9,924 nucleotides of DNA from Planctomycetaceae bacterium (lineage in GTDB: Bacteria > Planctomycetota > Planctomycetia > Planctomycetales > Planctomycetaceae): NCBI GenBank assembly GCA_020426125.1, contig JAGQQQ010000127.1, forward strand, positions 8,344-18,267. Direction: 5' to 3'. Position numbers and translations under genes: made by a program. The notes under the pieces were generated by a model, which did not search any database, was not told the DNA's origin, and saw only the letters and a program-made list of their open reading frames with translations. Below, one piece after another: positions 7,166 to 9,924 of the stretch (position 1 is the first letter of the stretch; every line of letters starts with the position of its first letter).

Positions 7166-7188
7166 GGGAGTGCGATCGACTCACTCCC
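7166..7188. terminator. Hairpin between convergent genes
   Basis: GGGAGTG (7166-7172) pairs perfectly with CACTCCC (7182-7188) around a 9-nt loop. It begins two bases after the small ORF stop and ends 11 bases before the zinc-ribbon gene stop, so it could act on both strands. No T-tract follows on either strand, so termination efficiency is doubtful. Confidence 0.4.
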
Positions 7189-7198
7189 CCGCGCGAGA

Positions 7199-7459
7199 TC
7201 ACCCCAGGTTTGCCCATTGGAAGAGTCCGACCCAGAGTCGGAAATACACCACGACGAATAAGAGGATCGCCACCAATGTCCAAAAGTAGACGCTGTACTG
7301 GCCGTGAAACACCCATGACCATGGTCCCGGAAGGTCCGGCGCGTGGTGGACATTATCGCCGTCGCAATGTGGACAATTGAGAGACTCGATGTCGGTCCCT
7401 TCGTCCACAAAAAACGTTTCCCCACACGACTCGCATCGGCAATGGATCTGTGTCGTCAT
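7199..7459 (-). CDS. Small zinc-ribbon membrane protein
   Basis: An 86-residue protein with an N-terminal zinc-ribbon pattern (C9-x2-C12 and C29-x2-C32, an extra C7 nearby) and one hydrophobic segment at about residues 56-79 (YSVYFWTLVAILLFVVVYFRLWVG). This predicts a single-pass protein with a small metal-binding domain, orientation unknown. GAGG lies about 9 nt before the ATG. The N-terminal spacing resembles the generic zinc-ribbon/FmdB-like or MJ0042-type finger found on many hypothetical proteins; I cannot assign a function. A probable terminator upstream (7558-7601) suggests it is transcribed separately from metXW. No link to the retron is evident. Confidence 0.7.
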   Translation of the reverse strand: MTTQIHCRCESCGETFFVDEGTDIESLNCPHCDGDNVHHAPDLPGPWSWVFHGQYSVYFWTLVAILLFVVVYFRLWVGLFQWANLG

Positions 7460-7557
7460 CGGCTGTGCCTCACTCCGCTTTCAACTTGGCAATCCGGCAT
7501 CAAGCGAGCCGTGGACAGGAAACACCCGTAACGTCGACGGGCATTTTGTCCGATTGT

Positions 7558-7601
7558 AAAAGGGGGAACTAACGTTACGAAACAGACGCAAAGAGTCCCC
7601 C
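7558..7601 (-). terminator. Probable intrinsic terminator of metXW
   Basis: Read on the minus strand, GGGGGACT (7601-7594) pairs with AGTTCCCCC (7570-7562) with one bulged base, followed directly by TTTT (7561-7558). It lies about 50 nt past the metW stop. The 23-nt loop is large for a terminator, and the loop edge contains an 8-bp palindrome TAACGTTA (7570-7577). The G/C-rich stem plus U-tract is still the best terminator-like signal in the window. Confidence 0.55.
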
Positions 7602-7649
7602 GAATCCTCGTCGGCAATCGCGCAAGACCAGGAGGCGAGGAGGGGGGCA

Positions 7650-8288
7650 TCAGGCTTTCATTTCTCCGGCACGTTCTAACAGATACAACGCGCTATGGGC
7701 CCGAAGGTTCGGCATCCAGGCGTCTTGTACCGCTCGATTTCCGACGATCGGAATCTCTCTTGCGATACGGAAATTGCCCCGAGCAGCCAGTTCCCGAAAA
7801 TCGAGCATCGACAGGAAGTGGACATTCGGGGATTCGTACCATTCATACGGGAGAAAGTCGGTCACCGGAGCCCGACCTCGCATGGCCACCTGAATTCGAA
7901 CCCGCCAATGAGCGAAGTTTGGCACAACAACCAAAGCCCGATGCGCCACGCGAAAGATCTCCTGTAACAGTTCCAAGGGACGATTGATCTGCTGCAATGT
8001 CTGGCTCAAGACGGCGTAGTCAAAGCCGTTTGACGGCAAATCTTCCAACCCCTTGTTGAGGTCCGCCTTGAGAATCGGAACCCCGCGGGCAATGCCTTCG
8101 AGAAACGCCTCATCATCCAATTCCACCCCCAAGACGTCACAGTTCTTTCGGTCTCGGAGTTCATCAAGCAATTGCGCGTCGCCACAACCGAGGTCGACGA
8201 CGCGCGACCCCCACTCGATCTGCTGAAGAATCAGATCATTAGCAACGGTCGTACGCGGATCAGGAAGATGAATTCGCTTGGCACACAT
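7650..8288 (-). CDS. metW: MetW, methionine biosynthesis methyltransferase-like protein
   Basis: A 212-residue protein with a class I SAM-dependent methyltransferase fold. The SAM-binding motif I is VVDLGCGDAQLL (30-41), and an acidic residue ends strand 2 (GVELDDE, 54-60). Further family-like stretches are FDYAVLSQTLQQI (89-101), VVPNFAHWRVRI (121-132) and LPYEWYESPNVHFLS (146-160). The length is typical of MetW. MetW is regularly encoded next to MetX; work in pseudomonads, as I recall, indicates it supports MetX activity rather than having a proven methyl acceptor. Here it starts 54 nt after metX on the same strand, so the two should be co-transcribed. No clear Shine-Dalgarno precedes the ATG. 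An eight-base G run (8333-8340 as C on the plus strand) lies in the gap, which is prone to slippage. The protein ends about 50 nt before a probable terminator. Confidence 0.9.
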   Translation of the reverse strand: MCAKRIHLPDPRTTVANDLILQQIEWGSRVVDLGCGDAQLLDELRDRKNCDVLGVELDDEAFLEGIARGVPILKADLNKGLEDLPSNGFDYAVLSQTLQQINRPLELLQEIFRVAHRALVVVPNFAHWRVRIQVAMRGRAPVTDFLPYEWYESPNVHFLSMLDFRELAARGNFRIAREIPIVGNRAVQDAWMPNLRAHSALYLLERAGEMKA

Positions 8289-8342
8289 GGATCGATCGGA
8301 AACAGGGATCAGATGACAAAGGGTGAGATCGTCCCCCCCCTG

Positions 8343-9599
8343 TCATTGCTTCTTGCTCCTCCCTCCATTCTTTTGTGTCGACTGATAAGTTTGGGAGAGA
8401 AAAGGAACAACAACTTTTTCGAGCTTCGGGAGTTCCGCATCGACGAGGAAAGCATCGTGACCATAAGGGCTGTTCAATTCACAGAAAGTGACGTCGCGTT
8501 TGGCGGCGACCATGGCCCGAACGATCTCTCGGCTTTGGGACGTGGGGAAGAGCCAGTCTGACGTATAAGAGACAACGAGCATTCTGGACTGGACCTTTTC
8601 CAGAACCGACGTGAGGGGTTCTCGCCCCTCGGCGAGATCAAAATAATCCATCGCGCGGGTCAGCAACAGATAACTGTTCGCATCGAAACGTTCGACGAAC
8701 CGTTTTCCCTGATAGTGGAGATAGCTCTCGATTTGGAATTCGGTTTCCTCACGAAGGTTGTAAGCAAACTCGTCGCTATTCTGAAGCTTGCGGCCAAACT
8801 TGCGTTCAATCGACTCCTCTGAGAGATAGGTGATATGGGCCACCATTCGGGCGAGAGCCAGTCCAAACTGGGGTTTTTCCGCTTCGTCATAGTATCGACC
8901 GCCCCGGAACAACGGGTCAGCATAAATGGCACGTCGGCCCACGGCATTGAACGCAATCCCCTGAGCATTCAATTTCGCCCCCGAAGCCAACACCAACGCC
9001 GCTTCAAGCCGATCGGGGCGGCGGACCGCCCAATCAAGGACCTGCATTCCACCGAGACTTCCTCCGACGGCGGCCAGGACTTTGTCGATCCCCAGGTGAT
9101 CGAGCAACGAATTGTGGACATTCACGATGTCCTGAATCGTGATGAAGGGAAACTCCGGTCCGTAGGGCTCATTCGTCGCCGGATTGATCGACCGAGGTCC
9201 TGTCGTTCCCTGACAGCCTCCCAGAACGTTCGAACAGATGACGTAGTATTTGTTCGTGTCGATTGCTTTTGCCGGGCCAATAAAGCCGTCCCACCAGCCA
9301 GGTTTGCGTTCCTCCGGATCATGGCGACCCGCGACATGTGCGTCGCCCGTCAATGCGTGGCAAATGTAAACCACATTGTCTTTTCGAGGGGAAAGCGTCC
9401 CGTAAGTCTGGTAAGAAACGCTGATGGGGCCAAGTGCCTGACCACTTTCCAAGATCAGCGGAGTTTCCTCGGAGAAGACCTTTGCGGAATATCGGGGAAC
9501 ATGATTCCAGTCGGCGGGTCCGTTGAACACGTCGGAGCTGATCGGCGAATCCTCCGGAGCCGACTGCGAAGCCATGATTTGAGATCCCGTATCTGCCAT
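8343..9599 (-). CDS. metX: MetX, homoserine O-acyltransferase
   Basis: A 418-residue alpha/beta-hydrolase that acylates homoserine with acetyl-CoA (or succinyl-CoA in some members), the committed step to methionine. The nucleophile elbow is GGSLGGMQ with S181; the other triad residues are D348 (YTSDWLFP) and H381 (YGHDAF). Other family signatures are YQTYGTLS (63-70), HALTGDAHVAG (81-91), GWWDGFIGPGKA-like GWWDGFIGPAKA (101-112) and SNVLGGCQGTTGP (123-135). Acetyl versus succinyl specificity cannot be decided from these motifs. The first ~35 residues are a poorly conserved extension. The ATG at 9599 has no Shine-Dalgarno; an internal ATG at 9575 with GGGA upstream may be the real start. An in-frame stop at 9708-9710 limits upstream extension, and no ATG, GTG or TTG lies between. 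It is followed by metW in a probable operon. Confidence 0.93.
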   Translation of the reverse strand: MADTGSQIMASQSAPEDSPISSDVFNGPADWNHVPRYSAKVFSEETPLILESGQALGPISVSYQTYGTLSPRKDNVVYICHALTGDAHVAGRHDPEERKPGWWDGFIGPAKAIDTNKYYVICSNVLGGCQGTTGPRSINPATNEPYGPEFPFITIQDIVNVHNSLLDHLGIDKVLAAVGGSLGGMQVLDWAVRRPDRLEAALVLASGAKLNAQGIAFNAVGRRAIYADPLFRGGRYYDEAEKPQFGLALARMVAHITYLSEESIERKFGRKLQNSDEFAYNLREETEFQIESYLHYQGKRFVERFDANSYLLLTRAMDYFDLAEGREPLTSVLEKVQSRMLVVSYTSDWLFPTSQSREIVRAMVAAKRDVTFCELNSPYGHDAFLVDAELPKLEKVVVPFLSQTYQSTQKNGGRSKKQ

Positions 9600-9607
9600 C
9601 CGTTGTC

Positions 9608-9661
9608 TGTACTTTTGGAGTTCGGTGTACTTTTGGAGTTCGCTGTGTCTTTGGAATCGAA
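9608..9661. repeat. 18-bp tandem repeat just upstream of metX
   Basis: TGTACTTTTGGAGTTCGG (9608-9625) is repeated with one mismatch at 9626-9643 and in degenerate form at 9644-9661. The unit is a multiple of three. In the metX frame it would read ELQKYT-ELQKYR, but no start codon places it in the protein. It lies 8 bp before the metX ATG, where a ribosome-binding site would be expected. Confidence 0.75.
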
Positions 9662-9924
9662 GTTCGAGGGAGAGACGTTGCGTCTCAGAGTTAGTTCGCC
9701 GCGTATTCTAGGCGGTTTCGATGGGGAATTCGAGGACTGAATCATTTCGACGAAAAGTTTCCACGATTGGGCTCGGAATCCCCAGTGTTGACGAATCGAT
9801 CGATTCACTCTTCCCAGTTTTCCCGGGTCGCCATCTGGAAAGCACTGGGAATCTGACCGAGCGATCCCCATTTCGAATTTTCCCACGTTGCCGAAACCTC
9901 GGTCGCGTGACGCTCGACAATCCC
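9662..9924 (-). promoter_or_regulatory. metX leader region with structured elements
   Basis: With the repeats, more than 300 bp upstream of metX carry no convincing gene; short ORFs here lack ribosome-binding sites and recognisable products. The region contains a bulged 13-bp hairpin (9811-9851), a 14-bp palindrome GAATCGATCGATTC (9793-9806), and a second copy of CCCAGTG (9781-9787) able to compete for the hairpin arm. I do not recognise a known SAM-riboswitch class. It probably holds the metX promoter and possibly a leader-RNA switch. Confidence 0.4.
9811..9851 (-). other. Hairpin in the metX leader
   Basis: TTCCCAGT (9811-9818) pairs with ACTGGGAA (9844-9851), continued inward by TTTCC/GGAAA (9819-9823 with 9837-9841) after a 2-nt bulge, leaving a 13-nt loop. 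No T-tract follows on either strand, so a simple terminator is unlikely. Confidence 0.5.

Noticed and set aside
7525..7541. CCCGT/ACGGG 5-bp hairpin upstream of the zinc-ribbon gene
   Set aside because: The stem is too short to claim as a terminator or operator, and a stronger terminator-like hairpin lies next to it.
9708..9920. 70-codon minus-strand ORF upstream of metX
   Set aside because: Basic low-complexity product without ribosome-binding site; the DNA is filled by palindrome and hairpin structure, more consistent with a leader.

Overview
The window looks like a chromosomal segment of a bacterium with moderate-to-high GC. A metX-metW methionine pair, a WGR/HEAT-repeat protein and a planctomycete-like mix of genes suggest Planctomycetota. 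That assignment is an inference from gene content, not from a phylogenetic marker. All genes are on the minus strand except one small plus-strand ORF, so the layout is best read from high to low coordinates.

Positions 9924-7650 hold a methionine-biosynthesis unit. It has a long structured leader (9600-9924: a bulged hairpin with a competing pairing partner, a 14-bp palindrome and an 18-bp tandem repeat). Then come metX (homoserine O-acyltransferase) and metW (SAM-dependent-methyltransferase-like partner), followed by a probable intrinsic terminator (7558-7601). Positions 7459-7199 hold a small zinc-ribbon membrane protein. It faces a 76-codon unknown ORF (6934-7164) with a near-perfect ribosome-binding site, and a short hairpin lies between their 3' ends.

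Positions 6806-161 hold what I read as a complete retron defence locus with minus-strand order WGR/HEAT-repeat protein, winged-helix/SWIM zinc-finger protein, non-coding RNA, reverse transcriptase. The first two genes overlap by 11 nt. The 324-bp gap between the SWIM gene and the RT is not empty. It contains a sigma70-like promoter (TTGATG, 17 bp, TATAAC), a long-range inverted repeat with the layout of retron a1/a2, a candidate branch guanosine, small msr-like hairpins and a 21-bp msd-like stem-loop. The RT carries YADD plus the retron-specific NAxxH and VTG motifs. The partner set (ARM/HEAT protein plus winged-helix-SWIM protein) corresponds, from memory, to type XIII of the published retron classification, so the family is described. 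The ncRNA assigned here by eye is the most valuable new reading.

A plausible model, by analogy with other retrons, is that RT, ncRNA/msDNA and the two partner proteins form one complex that senses phage interference and triggers an effector response. No catalytic effector domain is recognisable in either partner. Both look like nucleic-acid-binding or scaffold proteins, so the effector mechanism is open.
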